Assembly: GCF_000372725.1 (NCBI RefSeq)
Contig: NW_005199524.1
Coordinates: forward strand, 33,929 to 83,733
Source: Emiliania huxleyi CCMP1516
Taxonomy: Eukaryota; Haptophyta; Isochrysidales; Noelaerhabdaceae
Length of the DNA stretch: 49,805 nucleotides
Direction of reading: 5' to 3'
Each line of letters starts with the position of its first letter. Within the stretch, counting starts at the first letter, position 1. The translations under genes were made by a program, and so were the position numbers. Of the stretch, positions 27,688 to 41,639 are shown piece by piece. The notes under the pieces are model-generated. The model was not told where the DNA came from. It saw nothing but the letters and a program-made list of their open reading frames with translations, and made no database searches.

Positions 27688-27865
27688 GCCATCCTGCTTC
27701 TGCCGACCCGTAGCCGCCACCGACGCAGCTACCACGGCCACCGCCGCTAAGCCACCGCTCTTGCCGCCTTTGACGCGCCGCCTCTCCCTTCCACCACCCC
27801 AACCCGCCGCCTCTCGGAGCCTTAAAACGGTACGAAGGTCGTACTCTGCTTGCGCGCCGTCATGC

Positions 27866-27921
27866 ACTAAGAGGTGCCTCTTTCCCGCGCGCCCCCCGCA
27901 AGGCGCGCGATACACATATGG
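27866..27921 (-). repeat. Dispersed repeat (TGTGTATCGCGCGCCTTGCG), copy 2
   Basis: The inverted partner of 6890-6948. It lies just outside the right arm of the large duplication. Confidence 0.7.
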
Positions 27922-28206
27922 CTAGTACTTCTGCACCACCGTGTCCGTCGTTGATAGATGATAGCGAGACGCGTCATAAGAGAAAGACGGGCGCGCGCGC
28001 GCCGCGCGGCGCTCGCGAGGGGCGTCTCATCTCTCATGGGCTCATGGTTCATTGGTCATACTCATAGAGAGCTCATAGTCATACTTACTTTTTAAGTTTA
28101 ATTTCTTTCTCGTGCACTGGCCACTGGCAGTTTTTACTTTGAAACAACGCACAATATACTAACACAGACCTCGTCCAGGCACACACGCGCTGGGGCACGC
28201 CTAGGC

Positions 28207-32716
<4,510 letters not shown>

Positions 32717-32849
32717 CGGAAGCTGGCAGCGCGGCGAGGAGACGGCGAACAGAGGAGCGGCGAACAGAGGAGTGGCCCCAACAGAGGAGCAAGGGTGCGG
32801 TGCGGGGGGGCAGCAAGGGCCAGCTGATACGAGAGGATTTTTCTTTTTC

Positions 32850-32864
32850 TTACCCTAACCCTAA
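32850..32864 (+). repeat. Short telomere-like (CCCTAA)2
   Basis: TTACCCTAACCCTAAG occurs once, in the 5' flank of the membrane/SHAW gene. Two units only, so probably chance or an interstitial relic. Confidence 0.5.
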
Positions 32865-33099
32865 GACCCCGGGAAAGCGTTCCCGTGCCTCGACAATTGC
32901 CGCTGGTAGGCGCGCCGCGCCAAGCCATGGCGGGCGCGCCGCGGCCGCGCGCGCACCCTTCACAATACCGCGCGCGGCCGTCGACCGGCAAGCACACGCC
33001 TCACCACACAAAAGTGTTAGAGTTGTTTGGTATTGCTAAAAATCTCTCACGCCTCGACTCGGACACACTGTTCCGAGGGCAAGGGAGAGGGGCTGGCCC

Positions 33100-33720
33100 C
33101 TAGCCCGAGAGGGGAGCTTCCGAGACCCACCACATGACCACGCAGCCACACATCATCCCGCGGCCTGGCGGTCGGCGGGATTGCAACCAGTCTTCGCGTG
33201 CCGCCTGTCGTTCGACTCGGGCGCCTTGAGCGTCGGGGTGGCGAGCAGGGGACGCGGCTCTGAGCGACGCGTGCCGGATGGAGTCCGGCCGCGGAAGACT
33301 GGGAAGTACGCTCAGGATGTGCGGCAGCCACGTTGGCTGAGTGTCTTGTCTTGTGGTTCTGTGTGTCGCTCCTGTAGGCCGGCCTCCCCGGAGGGGTCGC
33401 CCCCTGGAGGGGCCCCAAAGGGCCCCCCGGGGGGGCGGGGGCCCCCGCCCCGAGGGTCGGGGGCGGGTCCTTCCGTGTCGCTCCCGTCGTCGGGAGTGTC
33501 CGTCGGGATGGTGTTGTCCGCCCACTCGGCAGCGTTTGAGCCTCTGTCACCTTGCCTGCCGCGAGCAGCTAGCTCGTCGACGTAGTCGTTCCATTTGTTG
33601 CCGCTGTGACCCGCCACATGCCTCCACGTCACGGTGTGTTGGGCGCGAAGGCGTCGCCAGACAGAGGGAACGAAGGCGCTCCGCTAGCTGTCTGTTCGTT
33701 TTGGGGGTCACCCTCCCCAT
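33100..33720 (-). mobile_element. Retroelement RNase H fragment, copy 2 (C-terminal half)
   Basis: The minus frame has MMGRVTPKTNRQLAERL, then (one small frame break) VTWRHVAGHSGNKWNDYVDE and the same Pro/Gly-rich tail and GC palindromes as copy 1, nearly identical at DNA level. The first half of the domain is missing. Homology to copy 1 continues beyond an insertion for about 25 bp (34033-34062). Confidence 0.75.
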
Positions 33721-33729
33721 CATGCACGC

Positions 33730-34032
33730 AGGTAGGTAGGTAGAAAGATGAACAACAGTCAGGCTCGGACTGGACACCAACGCGGTATGGGTGGACGCGA
33801 GACAGATGATGACGACACGCACGAGCGACACACAGACACAAACAAGCTCACAAGACACACAGCCAGCTGGCTGCCACACACCCTGAGTTGGCGTACACAT
33901 AACTCAAGGCCACATCCTCCCTGTCGCCCCCCCCAGCACTCCAAGGTGCCAAGAGAACAAACAAGGGCACAACAACACAACAGACGACAGGGGAGAACGC
34001 GTGAGGCTAGAGCAGGCTTGCTCGTCCTCTAG
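33730..34032 (-). mobile_element. 303-bp insertion with 9-bp target-site duplication
   Basis: CATGCACGC is present on both sides (33721-33729 and 34033-34041). The uninterrupted RNase H copy 1 (7678-7700) has it once, in the same context (ATCATGCACGCCGCCGCG), so the insert and duplication are directly demonstrated. On the minus strand the insert ends in CTACCTACCTACCT, a short repeat tail like those of SINEs or LINEs. It contains TTGGTGTCCAGTCCGAGCCT (tag shared with 4860-4883) and about 70 bp shared with 35900-35970. No ORF. Confidence 0.85.
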
Positions 34033-34326
34033 CATGCACGCCGCCGCGAGGCCGCGTACTCGCTATGAAAAAAAACAGAGCGTAGGACTTCGGGGAGCCG
34101 CTTTGCGTGGTTGAGCACTCGCGTCTCGCAAGCTCCACGACAAGGTCTGAGTTGGGTGTGCCCTATCATCGCATCGCCCTCCGCGCCCACCGCCCGCCAT
34201 CCGCTCGCCTCCCTACTGCTCCTGCGCGTCACTGCGTACCACCCCAACTTGCACGCTGCCACACTGCGAACGACCGCCAAAGCGAGCGACATGTCCACCT
34301 CCATCTCGCAGGTCTCTCTCTGATTC

Positions 34327-35262
34327 ATGCACGTGAAGCTCACCGCGCTCTTTGTGGCGTCCGTCACCGCCGTGTCGAACACGACCGACCACGGCTTTGA
34401 GGCTGGATTCGAAATCCTCACGTGCAATTCCACCGACTGCTCGACCGAATGCACGACTCGGGAGACCATCTCCACGGGAGAGTGCCTCGCCGATCCTCAG
34501 GATTCAGATCTGCCTTTGGCGGTCAGTATCCCTCAAACGGCGGCCTCGTTGATGTTGACCTGTGACGGTGACACCTTGACCGTGACCTCCTACACCACTT
34601 GGGACTGCTCCGACAGCGGCACCGAGCTTCTCCGATGGAAGGCATTCTGCTCCGTGGGAGGCATTCTCGACGACCTTTTTGGAGACGTCGATTTGGGTCT
34701 ACCGGGGTCTATGGGTTTCCTCTGCAAGACACCCGCCGCCACGGTGGTCACCTCCTTCACGCTCGCCGGCGCGGTCGAAGACTTTAACGGCGAGCCGGAG
34801 CGGGCGGCGATCAAGGCGGTGCTCGCCGCGGGCGCGGGCGTCTCGCCGTCGGCGGTCTCCCTGACGTTCTCGCCTGGCTCCGTGGTGGTCTCGGCAAAGA
34901 TCCTCTTCAAGGTGTCGGCGGCCGCGGACGCGGCGGTGATCGCGCTCTCGGACGGCATCCTTGCTGATGCGACGAAACTCCAAGAGGCTCTCAACGATCA
35001 GTTCGCGGAAGATGGCATCGATACCGACGTCACGGTCTCTCGGCTCGAGCCACCCGAGGTGGAGTCCGACGACGACGACGGCGGTATTTGCATCTTGTGC
35101 CTCATTGCCCTGAGCTTCGGCATCGTCGTTGGCGTCTTGGCCCTCATTGCCCTGAGCGTGCTCCTCTTCCTGTGGCTTACGGGCGCCGCCTGCTTCAAGA
35201 AGGCGGATGGGGGGTACCCCACCGGAAAGCCAGGGGTCGCCGGTGCCGGCGAGGCCGCCTAA
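34327..35262 (+). CDS. Type I membrane protein with extracellular domain
   Basis: A 311-residue protein. The N-terminus MHVKLTALFVASVTAVSNT looks like a signal peptide. A Cys-rich region follows (ILTCNSTDCSTECTTRETI, LTCDGDTLTVTSYTTWDCSD). Then a domain FTLAGAVEDFNGEPERAAIK, VSLTFSPGSVVVSAKILF, which resembles small extracellular domains common in algal surface proteins. An acidic linker (ESDDDDGG) precedes one strong membrane span, ILCLIALSFGIVVGVLALIA. The cytosolic tail KKADGGYPTGKPGVAG is short. The gene is intact although it lies between two halves of an RNase H retroelement. A cell-surface protein is likely; the ligand is unknown. Single exon. Confidence 0.75.
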   Translation: MHVKLTALFVASVTAVSNTTDHGFEAGFEILTCNSTDCSTECTTRETISTGECLADPQDSDLPLAVSIPQTAASLMLTCDGDTLTVTSYTTWDCSDSGTELLRWKAFCSVGGILDDLFGDVDLGLPGSMGFLCKTPAATVVTSFTLAGAVEDFNGEPERAAIKAVLAAGAGVSPSAVSLTFSPGSVVVSAKILFKVSAAADAAVIALSDGILADATKLQEALNDQFAEDGIDTDVTVSRLEPPEVESDDDDGGICILCLIALSFGIVVGVLALIALSVLLFLWLTGAACFKKADGGYPTGKPGVAGAGEAA

Positions 35263-35499
35263 GAGGGCACCCCCGCCAGCCCAGGCCCCAGGGGGAGCGT
35301 GTATGTAGCCGCCACGAGCAAGCTCACGCGCGCCCCGCCACGTTGTGCAGCACAACAGTACGGGGGAGCATGTTGTTCACTGGCCCGGTGGCGATGCGAG
35401 CTGATGCGGGCGTTTTGCGGACGATATCCGCCCGTATCAATCAATCGTGCACCGTAGTAGGCCGGATGCGTTCATACGCGAATTGATTGATTCGAATTA

Positions 35500-35641
35500 A
35501 GGTATTCGTGAAAACGAAATTATAAATAACGAACCCCGGGGAGGGGGGGGGGAGACGACGGGGGTGGACGAGGTCGTTACTGAGCGTACGTATGAACGAA
35601 AAACATCGCACATGCGGGTCGCCGGCCGGCCGGGGGAGAGC
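35500..35641. other. Non-coding flank, G-run
   Basis: 35263-35641 holds AATTGATTGATTCGAATTAA (AT-rich) and a G-run at 35542-35552. No gene was recognised. Confidence 0.5.
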
Positions 35642-35970
35642 TTAGCCTAAAAAGGCGAAATGAGCAGGCAGCCCGTGCCTTTTGGTGTACCCCGTTTGTA
35701 GGGCGGTTAGTTCCGCCGTGTTGTTGGTATGCTTTCGCGCGCCGAGGTAGGCTGGGTGCGCCGCCGAAGTGACAACTGGCCCGTAGCCCTCGCTCGTCAG
35801 CGCTGCGCCCTCATCGCCGATGGCGTCGCCCCCGATGAGTACTGTATAGGCCCACCCTGCTTTCCCTAGGTCTTCCGACCCGTCTGTGTATGCCATGCTC
35901 AAAAAAACGCGGTATTGGGTGGACGCTAGACAGATGATGGCGGCACGCACGAGCGACACACAGACACAAA
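35642..35970 (-). mobile_element. Retroelement RNase H fragment, copy 3 (N-terminal half)
   Basis: The minus frame starts at the ATG at 35895 with MAYTDGSEDLGKAGWAYTVL (first catalytic Asp in YTDGS), then YGPVVTSAAHPAYLGARKHT and NNTAELTALQTGY (catalytic Glu). It then leaves the domain. It supplies exactly the part missing from copy 2. Upstream, 35900-35970 shares about 70 bp with the insertion at 33730-34032. Confidence 0.75.
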
Positions 35971-35984
35971 CATGCTCAAAGAAA

Positions 35985-36105
35985 TAGCTCCGAGATCGCC
36001 CGAGATAGCGCGGCGCGGCCCCGAGATCGCCCGAGATAGATAGCGCGAGATCGCCCGAGATAGATCGCGCGCGCGGCGCGAGGCGAGGTGGATGGATGGG
36101 TTGAG
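35985..36105. repeat. CGAGATCGCC minisatellite
   Basis: The same CGAGAT(CGCC/AGCG) units and the flank GGATGGGTTGAGAGC as at 25800-25885 upstream of the kelch gene. Confidence 0.8.
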
Positions 36106-36727
36106 AGCGAGGGGGCGGAAGTGGCCAAAGCATGAAAGAGTTTGGGACAGCTGTGCACGGCGGCTGATGGCAAGCGCCGCCTTTGACCACGCAGAGCCGC
36201 CGCCTTTGACAACGAAGCCCGCCAATGCAGTCGCTCGTCGTCGAGTTCTCGCGGCGCGTGCGCGAGCCAGCACAAAATATGAGGGCGAGTGCAGGGGCCA
36301 GCCGCGCCACGCGCGGCCACGTGCACCTCCCAAGCCAACCGCCGCCCCCGCAGCACGACGGTGAGGCGAGCCTCGCAAACGACGCCGAGGGGGCAAAGGT
36401 AGCTCTCGCCGGGTGTGCCTCAGCGGCCGCGGGCGAGCAGGGCATGTGCGCGCCACGCGCCGCCGCTCGAGCCGGATCGTACGAGTCTCCCTCCCGCGGC
36501 TCGTTGCAGGAGAGCGGGTCGATCCGATGATGCTCGGTGAAGATGCTCGGTTGGCTCTCGCCAAATGTTTGTCCGACTCGACGTACGGCCCCGGGCGTCG
36601 GGCCGTGGTGGCGACGGCAGGCGTGCTCCAGCGCCGCCTCGTGCGCACGCACGCGCAGCGGCGGCGCCTCTGCACCACCCGAGTCGCCGCCCGGCCGAGC
36701 GAGGAGCAGAGAGACGACGAGTGACAT
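36105..36727 (-). CDS. Unknown ORF, possible secreted protein
   Basis: The ATG at 36727 (MSLVVSLLLARPGGDSGG) is followed by VRAHEAALEHACRRHHGP, VGQTFGESQPSIFTEHHRID and ARAAARGAHMPCSP, without a stop down to the RNase H fragment. The first 15 residues are hydrophobic, but a signal peptide is uncertain. The ATG is 106 bp from the divergent ATG at 36834, which would make a bidirectional promoter. Coding status is weak; no family was recognised. Confidence 0.25.
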
Positions 36728-36833
36728 GCTGATTCGGCAATCAAGAGAATTTTTTTATTCGACACAGAAAAAAGCAAGCGTCCTTCCCGGCAGCGACTCT
36801 TGGGAAGGATCTCGCAAGCAGCCTCCCCAAACA

Positions 36834-37814
36834 ATGACCAGGACGGAGGCGCGGACCGGCCAGCCGCGTCAGCCGCGGTCGACGGAGCGGGATGCCGCGA
36901 TCGCGCGCCGGCAGCAGGCGCTGGCAGCCAGGACGGCGCCCAGGGATAGGAACATGGCCAAACGCCAAGCGGGGCCGTCCACCGAGGCCCTGGCCCACAA
37001 GATGCCAGCGGAAGAGCCGCCGCGTCTTGCTGATCCCAACCCGCCAGCCCCGCCGCCAACCTGCGGCTTCTTCTGGCGCCTCTTCCGGCGGGATTCCAAA
37101 CCTCAAGGCAAGTGCAATGCTGCTGCGGTGGACGAGAAGCGCCGCTCCGTGGTCGTGTCCACTGTGGTGAGCGATCGACGGGCGTCGCCGGCGCGTTCCG
37201 CCCGGGCGAGGCGGCGGTCGCTCAAGAGCGTGCCGTCGCTGGGCGGCCAGCACTGCACGTGCGGCCGCCGCTGCTGGCGGCGCGCACACCTCAAGCTCCT
37301 CGCGGTGCACGGCCTGTGCGGCTCGCTCTCCCCTCAGCCGAGCGGCGAGGGGGCTGGGCTTGAGGAGCGGACCACGTGCTCGTCGGAGAGCTCGGCGTGG
37401 TCCCTCGACTCCCACTCCGACGACGCGCTCGCCACCCGGAAGCCATCCCCCGGCTGTGGCAACCCCGGCCTCGGCTGCGCCGACGCAGAGGCGCTCTCGC
37501 CTCCTCTCCTCTCGCCTCCTCCCTTACTCCAGGCGTTCGACCTGCGGCCCGAGCTGCACACGGCGGGCGACGGCAAGGAGCACCACCTCCACCTCTCGAG
37601 CGAGACCAAGCTCGACGTGCGCCACGTGAGCCCTTCCTGCACTCCGCCGCCCCCGAGAGGACCAGCACTCCTCGGTGCTCTATCAGCGCTCGCTACCTCA
37701 TAGGTGAGCGCCTTCCTGCACTCCGCCCTCGTCCTCGTCGCCGAAGGCCTCGAGCCTCGTGGAGGGGAGGCGCCGAACGCACCGCCCGCGCCGTCGAGGC
37801 GGCGGCGGAGATAG
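36834..37814 (+). CDS. Unknown protein, two exons
   Basis: Exon 1 is 36834-37625 and exon 2 is 37704-37814, giving 300 residues. The start MTRTEARTGQPRQPRSTERD is basic. A Cys-rich patch GQHCTCGRRCWRRAHLKLL follows, then a Ser-rich acidic stretch (SSESSAWSLDSHSDDA) and HHLHLSSETKLDVRH|VSAFLHSALVLVAEGLEP across the intron. The intron is supported because its first 23 bases (GTGAGCCCTTCCTGCACTCC) copy the first bases of exon 2 and reading through it meets TAG at the acceptor. No family was recognised; HVSAFLHSALVLVAEGL might be an amphipathic or membrane helix. Confidence 0.5.
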
Positions 37815-38313
37815 CGGCCGCGCGTCGCCAGACCGGACTTCCCTCGCGTTCGCACTCCCCTGTCAAATTAGCCCCATCCACGGCACCCAGCGAACTTGTT
37901 CACAACGTGTGTGTTCCTTCAGAGACGCCTCAACACGGCGGTCGAGGCTGGGTGTGCGCACAGGCTCGCCTGGCGGCTTGGGCCCCCGCGCCCTCTCGCG
38001 GTGCGGGTGGCGCCAGGCCTCGCCACGCCCTCTTGCACTCAGCACTCTCTCATCGGTCTCTTTTATCTCCCTGTACGCGAATACAACGCGAGACGTTACA
38101 GCGCTCTCACCCTCAAACGTGGAGACGTTACCATGCAATCGTTTGGCCTAGCCTACAGATGATGCGACACCGGTACAGTACGATCTAGTGAGCCCGCGCT
38201 GCCGCAGGGCGAAGCTTCAGCGGCGCTGGGGATGCGGATTCCGCCCGATATAAAGTATCGCCACATGCGAGTTGGATCGGCCCAGCTGACCCAAGAGGGT
38301 CGAGTGCGGCCTC
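37815..38313. other. Intergenic
   Basis: No gene or repeat recognised between the unknown gene and the convergent dehydrogenase gene. Confidence 0.5.
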
Positions 38314-39078
38314 TCACGCGTTCGCCTCTTTGCGGACCGCGTACGGCCCGCCCTGCGCGCTGCCGAAGCACGGCCCCAAGGTCAGAGGAGTGATGTGGAT
38401 GCTATCCGCGAAGGCCCTCGTTTTCGCGACGACGAGCGGGTCGGTGCTCGAGTGCGGGATGACCGCCGAGACGGTGGAGGTGAAGATGTCCTCCGAAAAG
38501 TGGAGGGCACAAAACAGCGGCGGCCTGCCCGACGCCTCCGCAAGCTGCGACGGGAGCAGAGTGGTCGCGGCGGTGGTGAAGATCGTGGACGCGTCGGCAG
38601 CCTGGTGCAGCTTGGTGAAGACAGATATCTTGAGATCGAGGTCCTCGGGCAGACTCTCGACGACGAGGTGGACGTTTTCCATCGCGACCGCCGCGTCCGT
38701 CGAGTACGTCAGCCTGCTGAGCGCCTTGTCCGCAATCTTTCGCGCAGCTGTCTTGGATGTAAGTCGATCCCAGCTGCTCTGGTCGCTCCAGCTCACCTTG
38801 GGCATCAGCGGCCCCCACGCGGGGACAGACGGCGTGCCTTGGCTCATGTCCGTCGTGAACTGGTCGGAGAGGGCGCGGTGAACGTCAGCCATCCTCTCGA
38901 GAGCGATCATCGACAGGTCCATCACCGAGGTGTCAAAGCCGGCTAGAGCGCACTGAAACGCGAGCGCCTCGCCGAGCGGCCCACCGCCGACGATGCCCAC
39001 CTTCTTGGTCTGCGGCAGCCACGTGAGAGGGAGGCTGGCCAGAGAGCGGCGTTGCACGAGCGTGGCAGAGCGATGCAT
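38314..39078 (-). CDS. 3-hydroxyacyl-CoA dehydrogenase-like protein (NAD-binding domain)
   Basis: A 254-residue protein. The first ~25 residues (MHRSATLVQRRSLASLPLTW) are basic and free of acidic residues, like a mitochondrial targeting peptide. A Rossmann dinucleotide motif KKVGIVGGGPLGEALAFQCA follows, then MENVHLVVESLPEDLDLKIS and FTKLHQAADASTIFTTAATT, PPLFCALHFSEDIFTSTVSA, the series seen in the N-terminal domain of 3-hydroxyacyl-CoA dehydrogenases (NAD-dependent oxidation of L-3-hydroxyacyl-CoA in beta-oxidation). The second Ser/His block (HFFNP in classical enzymes) is replaced by HFSED. The C-terminal dimerisation domain is missing, since it ends soon after residue 250. It may be truncated, spliced to an unseen exon or non-catalytic. 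Confidence 0.72.
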   Translation of the reverse strand: MHRSATLVQRRSLASLPLTWLPQTKKVGIVGGGPLGEALAFQCALAGFDTSVMDLSMIALERMADVHRALSDQFTTDMSQGTPSVPAWGPLMPKVSWSDQSSWDRLTSKTAARKIADKALSRLTYSTDAAVAMENVHLVVESLPEDLDLKISVFTKLHQAADASTIFTTAATTLLPSQLAEASGRPPLFCALHFSEDIFTSTVSAVIPHSSTDPLVVAKTRAFADSIHITPLTLGPCFGSAQGGPYAVRKEANA

Positions 39079-39141
39079 GGGTGGAGTGCTGGGGGGTGCC
39101 CCTTTCGCTTCCACGAAATTTCTCTCTTTCTCACGGGGAGG

Positions 39142-39171
39142 ATTGAGAGAGAGAGAGAGAGAGAGAGAGAG
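39142..39171 (+). repeat. (GA)n microsatellite
   Basis: A GAGAGAGA run in the 5' flank of the dehydrogenase gene, directly beside the 59-bp repeat. A (CT)n run follows at 39235-39250. Confidence 0.9.
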
Positions 39172-39230
39172 GTTCATGGAGGCAACCGATGCGAGTCGAC
39201 TGGTGTGTGTCGTCGTGGTTTCGTATCAAG
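39172..39230 (-). repeat. 59-bp perfect inverted partner of 15809-15867
   Basis: A perfect reverse complement of 15809-15867, bracketed by GA and CT microsatellites that form a larger imperfect palindrome. Confidence 0.9.
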
Positions 39231-39391
39231 AATTCTCTCTCTCTCTCTCGGGGAGGATTGGGAGGGGGAGGAGCGGCCGGAGGAGTACGCCGGCCTCTTT
39301 GACGACCCGTAAGGGGCCGTCGCCTGCTGTGCCATTTGTAGTGCCAGTCCGAGCCAGTCTGCTGTGAGAGGGGCTTGTATAGTAAAATTCT

Positions 39392-39635
39392 TTTGAGAGC
39401 GCCTTCGTTGTTAATAATACAAGCCAAATGGTCCCTTTCAAGCGGTCCCCTGTCGCAGTCGCACACACGCACACGCCGCACCGCACCGCGCGCCCGCCCG
39501 CTGCCCCGCCCACAGGCGGGAAAGAGACGAGGAGATGGGACAGCAAAGGAGGAGACACAAACACGTATGGGAGGCTTCAGGTTCTTTCTTTTTATTTGAG
39601 AGCGCTTCGTTGTTAATAATAATACAGACGGATGG
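39392..39635 (+). repeat. Dispersed repeat, relative of 2997-3185
   Basis: TTGAGAGCGCCTTCGTTGTT through ACAAACACGTATGGGAGG matches 2997-3175. The first block then repeats at 39596 (TTGAGAGCGCTTCGTTGTTA). Two copies in direct orientation may be termini of one element of about 200 bp. Confidence 0.75.
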
Positions 39636-39714
39636 ACACTTTTTTTGTTTTGAATTTCCCCATGAGTGGCGCACTGCACAGCTTTTTTCACTTCCTGAAA
39701 AAACAAACGGAAAA

Positions 39715-39900
39715 TCACAACCTGAAAACTACGTGCCTCCCCGTCTTTGTAGCCTGGCGTTTGTGCCCCGTTTGTGCCGCGTCCCGTGCCCCCCAGTTCA
39801 TTTTAACATCACAACCTGAAACGCGTTTGTGCCCCGTTTGTGCCGCGTCCCACGAGAACACAACCCCCTCTCCCCTTTGTCCCAGTAAGCTAAAGTACGT
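39715..39900 (+). repeat. Tandem TTTGTGCCCCGTTTGTGCCG units
   Basis: Two copies of a unit of about 80 bp (ATCACAACCTGAAA, CGTTTGTGCCCCGTTTGTG, CCGCGTCCC). TTTGTCCCAGTAAGCTAAA follows, also present at about 27150-27170. No gene in 39231-40034. Confidence 0.75.
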
Positions 39901-40034
39901 ACCCACAACAACCTGAAACAAAACTAGTCCGGGCTGGATCAAGGCGGATCAAGCCTCGGCGCTTCGTGCTGCTAAGGCGCATTGCATGCATCGCTCGTAA
40001 CGCGCACAGCGGACCGACTCGGGTCGTCCAATCA

Positions 40035-41564
40035 ATGTGTCTTCCCACGGGTTCCGTTCTGGTCAAGGCCAAGCAAAGCCTCTACCTCGCTACGTGCTTT
40101 GGCGTCCTCATGCTCATGGTTTATCTGCGCTACCACGCGTTTGTCCCAGTCGACAATCTGCCCTTGGTCTTGCTGCCATGCGTGATGGTCGCAGCATTCC
40201 CGTGGCAGCCCGCACAGGCCGAGCTAGCCGACAAACCCGTTCAGCCCGTGGTCGTGGGCTACGCTCCCACGCGCACAGCTCCCGAGTGCTCTCCTCTCGC
40301 CACGCCTCTCCTCGCAATAAAGCCGCGCTACGATTATCTGGACAACGTCAAGGCCTTTTTAGCATTTATTGTGGTGACCCACCATGTGGCTTGCTCATTT
40401 GGCGACACGGGTGGCGTGCCCGTCTGGGCACACACGGGGGTCTGGCCGGCGATCGTGCTTGGGGACCAAGACGTGTGGAGCAGCCGCGTGGCGACTGGCT
40501 TGATCACGGCCGATCAAGGCTACTTTATAAGCCTCTTGTGCTTCATCTCGGGGCACTTTACACCAGCGAGCCACGCACGCAAGGGCACGCGCGAGTTTAT
40601 CAAGGGCAAGCTGATCCGCTACGGCATCCCCTACCTCGTCTACTTTTGGTGCCTCAACCCGCTCTGCTGGATGTGGCTATTCCTCATGTTCGAGCCCGAC
40701 CCAGCGGCGTGGGCGTACGTTCCTGGCCCGGGACCGCCTTGGTTTCTCCAGATGCTACTGCTTTTCAACGCATGGTACGTCATTTGCCCGGCCCCGCCGC
40801 TTCGACTCAACCTGCCCTGCCTCGCCGTGCTCTGCCTCGCCGGTGCGACCATCGGGCTGCTGCAGGGCTGGATTCTGGCCTTTGGCTTCAACATGTTTTA
40901 CATCCCCACCTCAATCGGCTCCTTCCCTTTTTACATAATCTTCTTCTATGCGGGGTGCGTCGCCGCACGCGACGATTGGCTCGCCGATCTCCTTCGCTGG
41001 CCGAGTTGGCAAGTCGTGGCGCTCTACTGCGTTGCCGTCAGCCTGCTCCTCTTCAACCTCGTGGCCGTCCCGTTCATGAGCCCATTCCCACCATCTCCAG
41101 ACTGCCTGCCTCCCTCGCCACCTTCTCCGGGCGATACTGCTCTGCTCCCTCCACAACGAGGCGTGGACAACTCCACGCTGCCCACAACACTCCTCGTCTT
41201 CGGCGCCGTCGAGGGCGTCTACACGGTCGCCTTCTCGCTGGCAACGCTCCATTTCTTTGGCACCTTCCTCAACTCTCGCAACAGGGCGTGGGACTTCTTG
41301 GCAAACGCGGCGTATGCCGTTTACATTCTCCACTTTGTGCTGCTCGCGCCGTGTGTCTATGCGTACCTGGCCATCCTGCGCGCCTCGGGCACCTCGGTCA
41401 ACATTACCTACTGCTTCGCTAGAGACGCGTTCTACTCGACCACACCGCTCAAGGGCTGGCAGCTTTCTACGGGCTTCCTTTTCACAACGCTCCTGATCAA
41501 CTTGCCGCTGTGGCCTACCGCTTACTACCTCCGGAAGCTGCCGGGATTCAGTCGCGTGCTCTGA
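40035..41564 (+). CDS. Acyltransferase-3 family membrane protein
   Basis: 509 residues from the ATG at 40035 (the frame extends to a GTG at 39966). Integral membrane acyltransferase of the type that O-acylates sugars or glucans (OafA/OpgC-like, family knowledge). It shows the hallmark start YDYLDNVKAFLAFIVVTHHV, with the conserved His in the first catalytic helix. Then GYFISLLCFISGHFTPASH, the KLIRYGIPYLVYFW basic loop and about ten hydrophobic spans, including FLQMLLLFNAWYVIC, IGSFPFYIIFFYAGCVAARD, WQVVALYCVAVSLLLFNLVA and FLANAAYAVYILHFVLLAP. A Pro-rich loop (PFPPSPDCLPPSPPSP) is inserted between spans. Two spans precede the domain. Substrate is not predictable. Single exon; it looks intact. 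Confidence 0.88.
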   Translation: MCLPTGSVLVKAKQSLYLATCFGVLMLMVYLRYHAFVPVDNLPLVLLPCVMVAAFPWQPAQAELADKPVQPVVVGYAPTRTAPECSPLATPLLAIKPRYDYLDNVKAFLAFIVVTHHVACSFGDTGGVPVWAHTGVWPAIVLGDQDVWSSRVATGLITADQGYFISLLCFISGHFTPASHARKGTREFIKGKLIRYGIPYLVYFWCLNPLCWMWLFLMFEPDPAAWAYVPGPGPPWFLQMLLLFNAWYVICPAPPLRLNLPCLAVLCLAGATIGLLQGWILAFGFNMFYIPTSIGSFPFYIIFFYAGCVAARDDWLADLLRWPSWQVVALYCVAVSLLLFNLVAVPFMSPFPPSPDCLPPSPPSPGDTALLPPQRGVDNSTLPTTLLVFGAVEGVYTVAFSLATLHFFGTFLNSRNRAWDFLANAAYAVYILHFVLLAPCVYAYLAILRASGTSVNITYCFARDAFYSTTPLKGWQLSTGFLFTTLLINLPLWPTAYYLRKLPGFSRVL

Positions 41565-41639
41565 CTGACACGTGTGATGACACGGGTTGTTCTTTTCATT
41601 CAAATTGTTTCACGAACACTTTTGATTATGTGAGCTCGC

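Larger units (their letters stand above)
25880..27815 (-). repeat. Large inverted duplication, right arm
   Basis: The inverted partner of 18766-20558. Insertions relative to the left arm lie near 26360-26445 (with GGTCGGACACCGATTTAC and TTTTTAGCAATACC) and near 27145-27255 (with TTTGTCCCAGTAAGCTAAA, also found at 39876-39895). 5.3 kb of unrelated sequence separates the arms. Confidence 0.88.

Noticed and set aside
32850..32864. A chromosome end or telomere
   Set aside because: Only two CCCTAA units, with genes continuing on both sides.
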